Shown here in pieces: positions 1 to 8,625 of a stretch of 64,000 nt of DNA. Positions within the stretch are counted from its first letter, which is position 1; every line of letters starts with the position of its first letter. The stretch is from Legionella sp. MW5194 (GTDB taxonomy: Bacteria > Pseudomonadota > Gammaproteobacteria > Legionellales > Legionellaceae): contig NZ_CP045732.1 of assembly GCF_016864235.1 (NCBI RefSeq), positions 1,426,001-1,490,000 on the forward strand, in the 5' to 3' direction. The position numbers and the translations under genes are program-made. The notes under the pieces are model-generated. The model was not told the DNA's origin. It searched no databases and was given only the letters and a program-made list of their open reading frames with translations.

Positions 1-2
1 TG

Positions 3-962
3 CTGCGCTTTCGCAAGAAAGGCCTCGACAAGACACTTCCCAAATTGCTGCTGGTGGCGCCCATGTCCGGGCATTATGCGACCTTGCTTCGCGGCACGGT
101 CAAATCCATGCTGCCTTGTTACGATGTTTACATTACTGACTGGAAAAACGCCCGTGACGTGCCGCTCAAGGAAGGAGCCTTTGATCTGGATGATTTCATT
201 GAATACCTGATTTCCTATTTTCAACTTTTAGGGCCTGACGTCAATGTCATGGCGGTGTGCCAACCGACGGTGCCGACATTGGCCGCACTGGCCATGATGT
301 CGACTGAGAATGATCCCAAAACGCCGCATTGCGCCATTTTACTCGGCGGCCCTATCGATACCAGCCAATCACCAACCTCCGTCAATGAACTGGCGGTTTC
401 ACGCGGCGATGACTGGTTTCAGCAGAATGTGATTACCATGGTTCCTGCCCGATTCCCTGGCGCCATGCGGCTGGTTTATCCCGGATTCATGCAATTATCG
501 GGCTTTTTAAGCATGAACATGCAAAGGCATCTGGAATCGCTTAAAAATGCCATTGACAAGTTTGCCTTAAAGAAAAGGGATGAAGCCTTTAAAATCATTG
601 AGTTTTACCTTGAATATTTTGCCACCATGGATTTAACCGCGGAATTTTACATGCAAACCATTCATACGGTCTTTCAGGAAAGTCTGCTGGTTAAAGGCCG
701 CTACAAGTCCAAAGGTCGCAGCATTCGTTTGCAGGACATTAAAAAGACGGCCATTCTGGTGATAGAAGGCGAACACGATGACATCACCGGCCTTGGGCAA
801 ACGAAGGCGGTGATTGATTTATGCAAAAATTTACCTGTTGACATGAAGGAGTATTTTTTGGCCATGGGGGTTGGCCATTATGGCTTGTTTAACGGCAGAA
901 AATTTTCCCATATTATTCTGCCGGAAATTAAAAAATTTACCCGCGCCCATCACGGCGACTAA
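3..962 (+). CDS. phaZ: Intracellular polyhydroxyalkanoate depolymerase, 5'-truncated
   Basis: Cytoplasmic enzyme that hydrolyses stored polyhydroxybutyrate granules. The reading frame is open to the left edge, so about 319 C-terminal residues are visible and roughly 80-100 are missing. The segment VCQPTVPTLAALAMM carries the cysteine nucleophile typical of intracellular PhaZ in place of a lipase-box serine. The motif GEHDDITGLGQT near residue 255 supplies the catalytic Asp, and GVGHYGLFNGRKFS near the C terminus supplies the catalytic His; both are hallmarks of the PHB_depo_C family. A TTG at 45 is an internal codon, not the start. The gene converges on the next one with a 2-bp gap. Family assignment is firm; activity is inferred from motifs. 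Confidence 0.9.
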   Translation: MRFRKKGLDKTLPKLLLVAPMSGHYATLLRGTVKSMLPCYDVYITDWKNARDVPLKEGAFDLDDFIEYLISYFQLLGPDVNVMAVCQPTVPTLAALAMMSTENDPKTPHCAILLGGPIDTSQSPTSVNELAVSRGDDWFQQNVITMVPARFPGAMRLVYPGFMQLSGFLSMNMQRHLESLKNAIDKFALKKRDEAFKIIEFYLEYFATMDLTAEFYMQTIHTVFQESLLVKGRYKSKGRSIRLQDIKKTAILVIEGEHDDITGLGQTKAVIDLCKNLPVDMKEYFLAMGVGHYGLFNGRKFSHIILPEIKKFTRAHHGD

Positions 963-964
963 CT

Positions 965-2203
965 TCAGGCTGACGGGATCGCGCGAACCCAGTCCCGTTC
1001 AGTGGTTTCACTGAAATCCATGGTCAGTTGCGATGCCAGATTGGTAATGGCGTTCTTAAGCAATAGGAACAACTGCTGCCGTTGTTTGCGGTTACCAATG
1101 TTCAATGTGTCGTTTAAGGCGAGCGATAAACCCTGAGCCGCCGCATCAAAGGCCGTTTCGGCCTCACGGATGCTAATGGCCTCGTAATGATCCTCAGTCA
1201 CCCGACCGAGGGTGTGCATGGATTGTGCAAAAACAAAGCGTACCTCGTTGAGCGGCAGGCTTAATGCCGTATGGGTTGGCAGCGGGGTGGGGTTATTGTA
1301 AAGCTCATCGAGGTAAAAGCGGATTTGTCGGGGGTAGAGAATAAAGGTACTCCCGGCCGCTTCCCGCGTATCAATCGCCTGTTGATAGGCAGTATCACTC
1401 AAGGTGTAATCATTGATGTGGTTGATTTGGCGACTAAATTCAGGCTTTTCAGCATTGGCACAAAGATGAATATAGGTTTTGGTGATGGTGGCCCAGGGAC
1501 CGGCGTTGTAGCCGGCATTCAGAATCATGTCCAGGATATTCTTGTCGGGATTTTTAAGGTTACGCAGGCAAGCTGCAAAATCATCGGCTGATGGCCCCCA
1601 GGGATCCTGGTTAATGGCATACAGTCTGAGTAAGGTATTGTATTGGAAATAGGCCGCGGCCAAGGGGCCAAAGTATTTATTGTCGAGACTGTCAGGGCCC
1701 TTTTTAACGGTCTGTTGACCACTGTCCTGATCCGCGATGCGATAGCCTAAACTCTTCTGCAGCACGGTAAAATTGATGAGGCCTACGCCGCTTTCCAGCC
1801 GTTTACCATAATCATTGATTTGGTAAGGGCCGCCCTGTCCGGGTGCCAGCAGCATGGAACGGATGGTTGGATCGGGATTTATCCAGGGTGATGTGTTTTT
1901 GTAAGCTGCGGTTTGCAGGTTTTCCTGCAGTAGCTGTCCAAACAGGGAACCCGCCATGTAGTCAGTATCGAATGCCAGCTGTGGATCATGCTGATGAATC
2001 AAGTAAGCATACATTGCTCCTGCCACGAGGTTGGCAATTAGCAAATCGCGCGTGTTGTCGTCAAGGCTAAGATTTTCCGTCTGCTCGTCAAGAGCCACTG
2101 GAAAACTCAGGTGATAATAAAGGTGATTGGGTTTAACGGATTGGGCCGTAAGGGAATTGACCAGCAAAAGACTTAAAAAAGCCAGAACAAGAGTTCGCAT
2201 CAT
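965..2203 (-). CDS. Secreted protein with lysozyme/SLT-like motifs
   Basis: A 412-residue protein with a clear signal peptide (hydrophobic core about residues 4-18, cleavage near LTAQS). I do not recognise the family. The middle contains a set of motifs reminiscent of soluble lytic transglycosylases: GPYQIN (compare G-L-M-Q-I), KYFGPLAAAYFQYNTLL, and NAGYNAGP (compare AYNAGP). This suggests a lysozyme-like fold acting on peptidoglycan in the periplasm, but the catalytic Glu is not obvious. The second Met at residue 2 has a slightly better spacing to an upstream GATGTGA. Convergent with the PHA depolymerase gene. Confidence 0.7.
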   Translation of the reverse strand: MMRTLVLAFLSLLLVNSLTAQSVKPNHLYYHLSFPVALDEQTENLSLDDNTRDLLIANLVAGAMYAYLIHQHDPQLAFDTDYMAGSLFGQLLQENLQTAAYKNTSPWINPDPTIRSMLLAPGQGGPYQINDYGKRLESGVGLINFTVLQKSLGYRIADQDSGQQTVKKGPDSLDNKYFGPLAAAYFQYNTLLRLYAINQDPWGPSADDFAACLRNLKNPDKNILDMILNAGYNAGPWATITKTYIHLCANAEKPEFSRQINHINDYTLSDTAYQQAIDTREAAGSTFILYPRQIRFYLDELYNNPTPLPTHTALSLPLNEVRFVFAQSMHTLGRVTEDHYEAISIREAETAFDAAAQGLSLALNDTLNIGNRKQRQQLFLLLKNAITNLASQLTMDFSETTERDWVRAIPSA

Positions 2204-2288
2204 TCACATCAGAATAGAATAACCGGACCTCCATGATAAAGGGCAATTATTAGCACAATATTAAATCAGTTAAAGGTAAAGGGAGTAT

Positions 2289-2432
2289 TTAAAGCCAGAA
2301 AATGAGAACAAAAAGGTATAAGAGGGTCATGCCAATGACCGGAATAATGACAAACCCCAGGAACAGATGGATCTGGAGACGGTTTTCGGCTGAAGCCCTG
2401 TAGTATTCTTTTACTTTGGCTAATAATGACAT
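2289..2432 (-). CDS. Small single-pass membrane protein (47 aa)
   Basis: Short gene starting MSLLAKVKEYYRASAENR, followed by one long hydrophobic segment (about residues 22-46, FLGFVIIPVIGMTLLYLFVL) and ending FWL. An AAAGGGTGA ribosome binding site lies about 6 bases before the ATG. The amphipathic basic N terminus followed by a C-terminal membrane helix is the usual shape of a small inner-membrane peptide. Function unknown. A longer overlapping frame at 2266-2478 on the same strand lacks these features. Confidence 0.6.
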   Translation of the reverse strand: MSLLAKVKEYYRASAENRLQIHLFLGFVIIPVIGMTLLYLFVLIFWL

Positions 2433-2522
2433 GATCGGTTTCACCCTTTGCTGATGCTAAATCTCTGCCGAGCAACAATCCATTTTGCCTTGATAAACAG
2501 GCCGCGTCAAAATGAATGTGAG

Positions 2523-3650
2523 CTAGCTGCTGCGGCCCCAGGGGCCACGCGGTCTTGCTCCCAGTTCATCGGGATCATGGAGTTGGGTTCTGTAAGCATT
2601 GTCTAAAAATTTTTTAACCCCATCGACCATGCCAATGGCCTTTTCTTGCGCCTTGGGAGGGATTTGCGCTTTAATCAGTTTTTCAAGGGCATCGTACACG
2701 TTGGGTTCGCCTTGACTTTTATGATTGGCATAGCGATGCGCCATTCTCGCCATGCGATCGACGATGGCTTCATCCGGCAGGCCAGGTGAATGAAGGTGCT
2801 TGCTTAAGACTAGAAAAATGTCAGCGACGGTGGGAGGCGGCATTTTGACAGGGGCGTAGGCTAAGGCTGTTATGGGGGGGACCGCGATTGCTTTCGGTTC
2901 AGTTAAGGGACGGCTGCCCCCGTCGGGAGGCACATAACCGCCGACACTGCTTAAGCTCGGCGGCGTGTAGCTGCCGCCCAAATCGGCTTCCTCAGGGGCT
3001 GTGAGCTGTTGCCATAGTTTGATGTCTACAGGGCCTTTATCGGCCAATATTTTTGCGGCCGTTCCATAAAATCGCTCCAGGAGGGCCTGGGTGCTTTTCT
3101 GGTTTAAATGCAGGTTGATGGCCAGCGATTTAATCAGGGTTTCGTACGTCAGTTTCCAGGTGGCGATGCTGTCTGCATCAGCCGACGTTAATGGTTTTTT
3201 CCAATCAATAATCCGTTGCGGCTCAAAATCAAAAAACACCACCCGGCCATTGGCAATCACTGCATTTCTGGATTCAATGTCACCGCTTCCTTTCATGAAT
3301 TTTCGATCTTTATCGATAACCCCTACAGACAGCATGGCCAATGACAAGTCCAACGCATCCTCAATGATTCGTGCGGTCTGTCCTTCAACAGCTGCCCATT
3401 TACTGGACGGTTTGTCATAAGCGGCGCGAATAAAATAGTTATCGCCGGAATGAATAACCGGTAAAAACCCGGGTAACCCTGTGGCCTGCAGTAAGAGGGA
3501 AGCATCCCTGTCCGCCCTGGCGCCTAAGCCTTCTTTAAACAAAATGCAGGGCGGATGCGATTCATCACGGTTTGTTGATTTTTTTTTGCCCACCATCACC
3601 ACAAGGCCATCGCTGTCTTTCGTGGGGGTGAGATCATAGTACAGATGCAT
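2523..3650 (-). CDS. Kinase-like protein, possible effector
   Basis: 375 residues, no signal peptide. The N-terminal 150 residues contain spaced motifs like a eukaryotic-type kinase or aminoglycoside-phosphotransferase fold: ILFKEG with Lys39 (candidate nucleotide-binding Lys), GDIESRN with Asp124 and Asn129 at the D-x4-N spacing of a catalytic loop, and VVFFDFE with Asp141 in the position of DFG. The usual HRD histidine is absent. Residues 225-290 are proline/alanine-rich and probably a linker; the last 90 residues look helical. Stand-alone gene between a small membrane protein and a divergent neighbour. Family not recognised; kinase activity and Dot/Icm export are inferences. Confidence 0.6.
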   Translation of the reverse strand: MHLYYDLTPTKDSDGLVVMVGKKKSTNRDESHPPCILFKEGLGARADRDASLLLQATGLPGFLPVIHSGDNYFIRAAYDKPSSKWAAVEGQTARIIEDALDLSLAMLSVGVIDKDRKFMKGSGDIESRNAVIANGRVVFFDFEPQRIIDWKKPLTSADADSIATWKLTYETLIKSLAINLHLNQKSTQALLERFYGTAAKILADKGPVDIKLWQQLTAPEEADLGGSYTPPSLSSVGGYVPPDGGSRPLTEPKAIAVPPITALAYAPVKMPPPTVADIFLVLSKHLHSPGLPDEAIVDRMARMAHRYANHKSQGEPNVYDALEKLIKAQIPPKAQEKAIGMVDGVKKFLDNAYRTQLHDPDELGARPRGPWGRSS

Positions 3651-3789
3651 GGTCTCTTTCGTCAGGGGTATGGTTTTTCCTTGGCTGAGCCTTTATTAAA
3701 GGATAGGACAAAAGCGGTGGATTAAGAAAATTATTTACCCATTCGTTTTTTGATATGGTATACAGAGAGCTATTTAAGGGAGAGATTTA

Positions 3790-4716
3790 TTGCAATCGCG
3801 ACATGAACGATCAGACGCACCCGCTGCACTGCTTCCCCATACCGAAGAAAACCCCTTCTATGTGAATGTCAAATACCTCCTTGATCCGCATTATCGCGAA
3901 GGCGATGCGAAGACGACCCCTTTTCTCTATACCACAGAGTTGACTTCCTGTGTGGGGATTGGGTTGATTCATCGCGAGGGCGGGGCAGTTAAAAAACTGG
4001 CTCTGTATCATTCGGCAACCGAACACATTGGTTGTGAGGATGACTATATCCGTGCTGCCATTCATTCACGCTTTGAGCGCAACATGGGGGTTAATCAAAA
4101 AAACTTAATTCGGGCGCTATACCGTTTTTTTTATGCGATAGAGAATGTTCACGACGTGACCATCGTCATTCACAGCAACAATGGCCCGGAGCAGGGCAGT
4201 CACTCGCAGAACGATGATTCCTATCGAGATGTTGTTCATTTTGTGCAACAGGTTTTGCAGGTGATGGGTCACGTCAAATTGCCGAAGGAGAATTTCCTCT
4301 ACAGCTGCCATAGTCCGGCGTTTGGGATTATGAATGACGGTAGTTTTTTTGCTGTGAGTCGACCAGAACATGAAAAACTGGCGCAGAAAATTGCCCATTA
4401 TGTGGCGGAAGAAATTCTTTCCCTGCCGCGTAAATTGAAGCCGTTGCAGGGTAAAAGTATTTTTGTGGATGGCCATAAAAAAAAGGTGAGCGCCCTGGAT
4501 TCTCACATGCTGCAAACCATTCGCGAGGCTGAATGCGGAAAGAGGACATGGGTAGATGCCTGCTATGGGCTGAATGAGCAGATAAAGATTCTACAGGAGA
4601 AAAAACCGAAAGAAGCGGCAAAATATGACCGGGTTCGATTCATGCTGCAGTTACTCGACGACGCCAACATGTTCCTTTGGCATACCATCGAGGAGGGGAA
4701 ACGGCTAAGGCCTTGA
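3790..4716 (+). CDS. CheD/CNF-like deamidase-fold candidate
   Basis: 308 residues beginning at TTG; the sequence AAGGGAGAG 6 bases upstream is a strong ribosome binding site and supports this start. No signal peptide. Residues 48-74 read TTELTSCVGIGLI...LALYH, which matches the CheD glutamine-deamidase pattern T-x-LGSCV...H: Thr48 sits six residues before Cys54, as in CheD, and His74 follows. The same fold occurs in toxins such as CNF1 and Burkholderia BLF1. The rest is not recognisable. There is no chemotaxis gene nearby, so a toxin/effector-type glutamine deamidase is more plausible than a chemoreceptor modifier. Function is inference. Confidence 0.6.
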   Translation: MQSRHERSDAPAALLPHTEENPFYVNVKYLLDPHYREGDAKTTPFLYTTELTSCVGIGLIHREGGAVKKLALYHSATEHIGCEDDYIRAAIHSRFERNMGVNQKNLIRALYRFFYAIENVHDVTIVIHSNNGPEQGSHSQNDDSYRDVVHFVQQVLQVMGHVKLPKENFLYSCHSPAFGIMNDGSFFAVSRPEHEKLAQKIAHYVAEEILSLPRKLKPLQGKSIFVDGHKKKVSALDSHMLQTIREAECGKRTWVDACYGLNEQIKILQEKKPKEAAKYDRVRFMLQLLDDANMFLWHTIEEGKRLRP

Positions 4717-4840
4717 GCGTTTCTTTATGCTCGAGGTGTTTTAAAACAACCGTTGGCAGGGGAGAGGCAGGAAAAAGTGGGATTTTTGTCAATTTTAGTT
4801 TAAATTGATAAAAAATCTCCCTATTGCCAAGGAGAAGAAA

Positions 4841-5983
4841 ATGATTTTCATCGCCATCCTGCTGATGATCCTGGTAGTCATTTTCTATGTGAGTGCAAAG
4901 CCTCAAAAACGTGACCGCCGATCGCCTCTTTACCGGTCGTCCTCTCTTCTTTCGCAGGAAGCCACCTTGATTATCCCGTCACCGGAGTTGCCCGTCTCCC
5001 CGGTCATTGCGCCCCCGCCTGTGTTAACGCCCCCCGCTGAACTGGCGGCTTTCCATTTAATTACCAGAACAGAATGTCATCCAGAGGTCGTTGATAACAT
5101 CATTAAAATGACGCAGTCCATGCCGCGACCGCATCCTTTGCTGAAAGCGCTGACGAGCAATCTGGATAACCCCGAAAAACTATACCAGGTGGTCAAAAGT
5201 GATGCAGAAATTGCGGCTAAAATTTTACGTACTGTCAATTCCAGTGGATTTTATCTGACGAAGAAAATAACGCATTTAAACTATGCCATTCTTTATTTGG
5301 GCAGTAACATGGTCAAAAACATCGCCTTGCAATGCGTGATGAAGGCCAATGTTCAATCACCCGATAAACGGCTTAATCAAGCCCTGAAAACCATCTGGGC
5401 ACAAGGCTTTTTAGCCAGTTCTCTCGCATTTCCCCTGGCGAAACAATTGGGCTTAAGTCATGCGGCTGAATTAGGAACTCGGGCTCTGCTGGCTTACATT
5501 GGCAACCTGGCCATCATCACGTATAAGCCACAGTTGGCTTATTATTTAATCGAAAATTATTCGCTGTTTGAGCGAACCAAAATAGAACAGCAGGAGTTGG
5601 GTCTTAATGCGGCCATTGTGGGCAGCGAGTTAGCCCAGGCGTGGCAATTGCCTGAGGAGATTGTTGACGGAATACGCCATCAGTTGCTTCCCCTGGGTGT
5701 GCCTCCTCCCCACCATCCGCTGGAAGGCAATGCGCTCAGGGATTGCCTCATCACCTACGTTTGTTGCCGTGCTGCTGAAATGATCATCAATCAGGGACTA
5801 AACGATGTGGGTGAGTTAAATTTAAAGGATGAGCGGTTATTGGAGTTGTTTTATCTTCCTGCCTACCTTAACCAGGCTGGCTTACAGGATTGTCTGGATT
5901 TGCCCAAAAAACAGGTGTTTCGCATCGAGGTCAATAAATTGATTCAAAAAATGGAGAGGCCAGTTAAAGCCGCGCCAAAGTAA
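4841..5983 (+). CDS. Membrane-anchored HDOD-domain protein
   Basis: 380 residues starting at the ATG at 4841, preceded by AAGGAGAAGAAA; an upstream in-frame ATG at 4805 lacks a ribosome binding site. Residues 1-18 form a membrane anchor (MIFIAILLMILVVIFYV), followed by a basic and Pro-rich linker to about residue 75. The HDOD domain then runs from HPEVVDNIIKMTQ to the C terminus, with the characteristic ILRTVNSSGF and LNYAILYLGSNMVKNIAL segments. HDOD proteins are output or scaffold modules in bacterial signalling, often linked to c-di-GMP, and lack the HD metal site. Partner unknown. Confidence 0.8.
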   Translation: MIFIAILLMILVVIFYVSAKPQKRDRRSPLYRSSSLLSQEATLIIPSPELPVSPVIAPPPVLTPPAELAAFHLITRTECHPEVVDNIIKMTQSMPRPHPLLKALTSNLDNPEKLYQVVKSDAEIAAKILRTVNSSGFYLTKKITHLNYAILYLGSNMVKNIALQCVMKANVQSPDKRLNQALKTIWAQGFLASSLAFPLAKQLGLSHAAELGTRALLAYIGNLAIITYKPQLAYYLIENYSLFERTKIEQQELGLNAAIVGSELAQAWQLPEEIVDGIRHQLLPLGVPPPHHPLEGNALRDCLITYVCCRAAEMIINQGLNDVGELNLKDERLLELFYLPAYLNQAGLQDCLDLPKKQVFRIEVNKLIQKMERPVKAAPK

Positions 5984-5992
5984 AGCATTTAA

Positions 5993-6199
5993 TTATTCAA
6001 CAGAATTGGTTTTAAACGTTCTGATGACTTCCTGGGTGTCGTTATTCACAATTGAACCATGGTATCGTCCCGAGCCATTTTGAGCCTGGGCAATCATCCA
6101 GGCAAAAAGCTTATCGATGTCATTGCCTTCTTTTTCCGCAATCAAACGATCGCCAACATACACCTTTGCTGTATACAACATAAAATCCCTAACATCCAC
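5993..6199 (-). CDS. Small conserved-looking hypothetical protein
   Basis: 68 residues, or 62 if translation starts at the second Met (MLYTAKVYVGDRL, ATG at 6181), which has TTAGGGA upstream; the longer start has GGTGG. Predicted as a compact alpha/beta protein with no signal peptide or membrane segment. A CATACTTAAAG element lies upstream. Function unknown. Confidence 0.6.
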   Translation of the reverse strand: MDVRDFMLYTAKVYVGDRLIAEKEGNDIDKLFAWMIAQAQNGSGRYHGSIVNNDTQEVIRTFKTNSVE

Positions 6200-6218
6200 C
6201 GCAGTTAATAGGCTATCC

Positions 6219-6231
6219 CTTTAAGTATGGC
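6219..6231 (-). promoter_or_regulatory. sigma-S-like -10 element
   Basis: Read on the minus strand, CCATACTTAAAG resembles the sigma-S extended -10 consensus (CTATACTTAA) with one mismatch, 25 bases upstream of the small gene ending at 5993. Confidence 0.35.
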
Positions 6232-6251
6232 ATACACGCAGGGAAAGGCGT

Positions 6252-6617
6252 TTATGTGCTGTCCTTTTTTGTGGAAAATTTTTCATAATCACCCCAAAAA
6301 TTGGGTGGGGCAGGGTATTGGCTGCCCGTTGCGGAATGATCGCTTGGGCGGTAGCTGCATCCTGCCTTGTCATAGAACCAGCGGCTGGTATTGCCGGTCA
6401 GGTAGACTTCATCCTGATTGGGTTTGTAAAGCCAGTGCGTGATTTCAAAATCGCCTTTAAACATGTCAGTGCATACCTTGCTGGCCTCATTCACGATTTT
6501 GGCGATGGCCTCGTTATCATAATGACCTGCATCGCCCTGAAACGAACCGCCGATGTAAGGGTCGGCAAGCGTTGCGCTGCAAAAAAACAGCAGGCAGGCG
6601 GGGAGTATGGATTTCAT
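6252..6617 (-). CDS. Secreted hypothetical protein
   Basis: 121 residues with a typical signal peptide (MKSILPACLLFFCSATLA, cleavage after TLA-DP). The mature part has three cysteines (in KVCTDM, KAGCSY and the signal region) and is rich in aromatic residues. It matches no family I know. Probably periplasmic or secreted. Preceded by a TCTATACTAAAA promoter-like element. Confidence 0.7.
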   Translation of the reverse strand: MKSILPACLLFFCSATLADPYIGGSFQGDAGHYDNEAIAKIVNEASKVCTDMFKGDFEITHWLYKPNQDEVYLTGNTSRWFYDKAGCSYRPSDHSATGSQYPAPPNFWGDYEKFSTKKDST

Positions 6618-6642
6618 CGTCTGTCCATTCCGTTGTGTCTTG

Positions 6643-6655
6643 CTTTTAGTATAGA
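6643..6655 (-). promoter_or_regulatory. sigma-S-like -10 element
   Basis: Minus strand TCTATACTAAAAG, about 30 bases upstream of the start of the secreted protein gene at 6617. Matches the CTATACT core of the sigma-S -10 consensus. Confidence 0.5.
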
Positions 6656-6660
6656 CGCCA

Positions 6661-7197
6661 TCAGTTCGGCTTGGGGTAATAAAATTGATAGGGTCGAGTG
6701 GTTTTATTTACCACTGCAAACGGTGTTAATTCATGGGGGCGCAGACTGTCTTTACCAAGAATATCAATGACGTTAACGCCGCGAATGACTTCAGCATCTG
6801 CCACGAGCGAGCGGTGACAGCGCCAGGGTACGGCTTCGGCACACAGAATGACAACCGCCCGCTGGTTTTTAATCAACGCATGCAATTCGTTAAGTCCCTG
6901 AAAGAAGGGTTTGGTTTGCATGTAATCAGCGAAACCGCGAAAACTGGCGTTTCGCCACCCGGTATTAATGGAATCAGGCGAGGTTTTACGCAATCCGCCC
7001 AATCGTGGCAAATGGATGTAGGCGATGCCTTCCATGGCCAGGGATTGACGCAGTTCCGCTTGATTAAACCACGGCACGTGACGGGAACGCGGCACCGTAC
7101 GAATGTCAGCCACCTGAGTAATGCCATGGTGGTGCAGAATGTCAATAAATTCTGCGAGGGGATGGGTTGAATGGCCCAGAGTAAAAAGCCGCGGCAT
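6661..7197 (-). CDS. DUF488 family protein
   Basis: 178 residues from the ATG at 7197 (MPRLFTLGHSTH), which has AGGACGAAAG directly upstream; a longer frame to 7242 is less likely. The family signature is clear: TLGHSTHPLAEFIDIL, VADIRTVPRSRHVPWFN, YIHLPRLGGLR and LCAEAVPWRCHRSLVAD. The Cys and Trp-Arg-Cys-His segment is conserved in DUF488 and may form an active or ligand site. The biochemical role of the family is not established. Cytoplasmic. Confidence 0.9.
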   Translation of the reverse strand: MPRLFTLGHSTHPLAEFIDILHHHGITQVADIRTVPRSRHVPWFNQAELRQSLAMEGIAYIHLPRLGGLRKTSPDSINTGWRNASFRGFADYMQTKPFFQGLNELHALIKNQRAVVILCAEAVPWRCHRSLVADAEVIRGVNVIDILGKDSLRPHELTPFAVVNKTTRPYQFYYPKPN

Positions 7198-7309
7198 CTT
7201 TCGTCCTGTTAATTTGATTGTTTTATATACATAATGGTTCAAAAATCAAAAGGCCGTCAATGGGTATCCTGAGCTATCTTTAAAAAGAGGTGAAATCAGG
7301 GAGAAAAAC

Positions 7310-7669
7310 ATGAACTACGTGGATGGATTTGTTTTACCTATTCCTGCGGATAAAATCGAAGCCTATCGCAACATGGCCAAATCCGCGGGGGAACTATGGA
7401 TGGAACACGGTGCCTTGGCCTTTCGTGAGTGCGTGGCAGACGATACCTCGGCTGAGGGTATGGTTCCCTTCCCCAAGCTGGCTGGGGCCTCAGCCAATGA
7501 AGTCGTCATTTTTTCCTACATTGTCTTTAAATCCAGAGAACATCGGGATGAAGTCAACAAGCGGGTCATGGACGATCCACGCATCAAACAAAACATCGAG
7601 GAGTTTGGCGAGCTGTTTGATTGCCAACGCATGGCGTATGGCGGATTTAACGTTCTGGTTGATTTATAG
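7310..7669 (+). CDS. DUF1428 family protein
   Basis: 119 residues preceded by a good AGGGAG site. The start MNYVDGFVLPIPADKIEAYR and the segments FRECVADD, VVIFSYIVFKSREHRDEVNKRVMDDPR and MAYGGFNVLVDL are characteristic of DUF1428, a dimeric alpha/beta-barrel (ferredoxin-like) family of unknown function seen in many proteobacteria. Length is normal. Monocistronic. Confidence 0.9.
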   Translation: MNYVDGFVLPIPADKIEAYRNMAKSAGELWMEHGALAFRECVADDTSAEGMVPFPKLAGASANEVVIFSYIVFKSREHRDEVNKRVMDDPRIKQNIEEFGELFDCQRMAYGGFNVLVDL

Positions 7670-7691
7670 CCACTCAGCCATTATGGCCAGG

Positions 7692-7970
7692 TTATTTTCG
7701 CATGGCTGCGGCGGCCTGGTCCACTGTCTGCTGAATGGCAGGATTTTTAAAAATCAGGTGTTCATGAACCCCAAGGGCAACCAGGCCAGGAGCTAACTCG
7801 GTAATGATTGCCAAAGCCGCTTGCTTTTCGGCTTCACTGCTTAAAGGGCTGGCCATGATTTCCGCATTACGCAGCACCGCGGCCACGGTGCCTTTTCTGA
7901 CGTTCATGTTGTTGTAGCAGGCATAATTTTCCGCATCAGGTAGAATGTCTTCTGGTCTTTGGGCACGCAT
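7692..7970 (-). CDS. Small hypothetical protein
   Basis: 92 residues, all-helical looking, with no signal peptide. Contains PDAENYACYNNMNVRKGTV and a C-terminal AIQQTVDQAAAAMRK. Convergent with the DUF1428 gene. Not recognised. Confidence 0.6.
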   Translation of the reverse strand: MRAQRPEDILPDAENYACYNNMNVRKGTVAAVLRNAEIMASPLSSEAEKQAALAIITELAPGLVALGVHEHLIFKNPAIQQTVDQAAAAMRK

Positions 7971-8175
7971 GGTTTCTCATTGGAATGTTATTCTTGTCTT
8001 AATGGAAGATGGGGCATTTTGTGTCGATTTCAAGGTACCTCCTGTTGTTAAAAAAGCAGGAAGCTTCTGTTTTTTCATTGCATTTCATGGCCTTATAAGG
8101 TAATAATCATCGCGTTTAATCCAAGCGCAAACCCTTTGCGTTGGTATGACTGATATTGCAATTCAAGGCAGGATT

Positions 8176-8616
8176 ATGAAACGAAACAGAATAATAGGAT
8201 TTATGGCAATGATGTCGCTGGCTAATTGGTCCTATGCCGATTTTACTTTTTACTCCAGTTCGCCGAACCAGTGTGAGCACATTGCCGGAAACTGGGCTGG
8301 AAAGGGCATGGCGTCGAGCTGGTTGACTGGCGAGTGCCATTATCATGGCGCCGGTCGGGTCAGTGCGGTAAACAACAATGGCCAGTTCAGTATTGAATTG
8401 ACAGTGGATAAAGATTCCGGCAGTTTTATATGCCCCAGTCACACGACCCGCCAATTGACTGGCACCTGCCGAGATGGCGTGGTAACTATTCAAACAGAAT
8501 ACGGCAGTCTCAATGGTCATTTCAGCGAAAGCACCGGCAATGCCAGCGGTACGTTGACGGTAAGTCCCGGTATGAGCGCGGAAGTCAGTGTTCAATTTTA
8601 TCGCAATAGTCATTAA
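8176..8616 (+). CDS. Secreted hypothetical protein, possible lipocalin-like beta fold
   Basis: 146 residues from the ATG at 8176 (upstream GGCAGGATT), giving a signal peptide MKRNRIIGFMAMMSLANWSYA. The mature part begins DFTFYSSSPNQCEHIAGNWAGKG and alternates short beta strands with Gly/Asn turns. Four cysteines (NQCEH, GECHY, FICPS, GTCRD) could form two disulfides. This suggests a small periplasmic beta-barrel or sandwich. Family not recognised. Confidence 0.65.
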   Translation: MKRNRIIGFMAMMSLANWSYADFTFYSSSPNQCEHIAGNWAGKGMASSWLTGECHYHGAGRVSAVNNNGQFSIELTVDKDSGSFICPSHTTRQLTGTCRDGVVTIQTEYGSLNGHFSESTGNASGTLTVSPGMSAEVSVQFYRNSH

Positions 8617-8625
8617 CTTGTTGTA

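Noticed and set aside
2266-2478. 70-residue minus-strand frame
   Set aside because: Overlaps the better supported 47-aa membrane protein in another frame; no ribosome binding site or domain.
8116-8613. 165-residue minus-strand frame
   Set aside because: Fully antisense to the signal-peptide-bearing secreted protein at 8176-8616.
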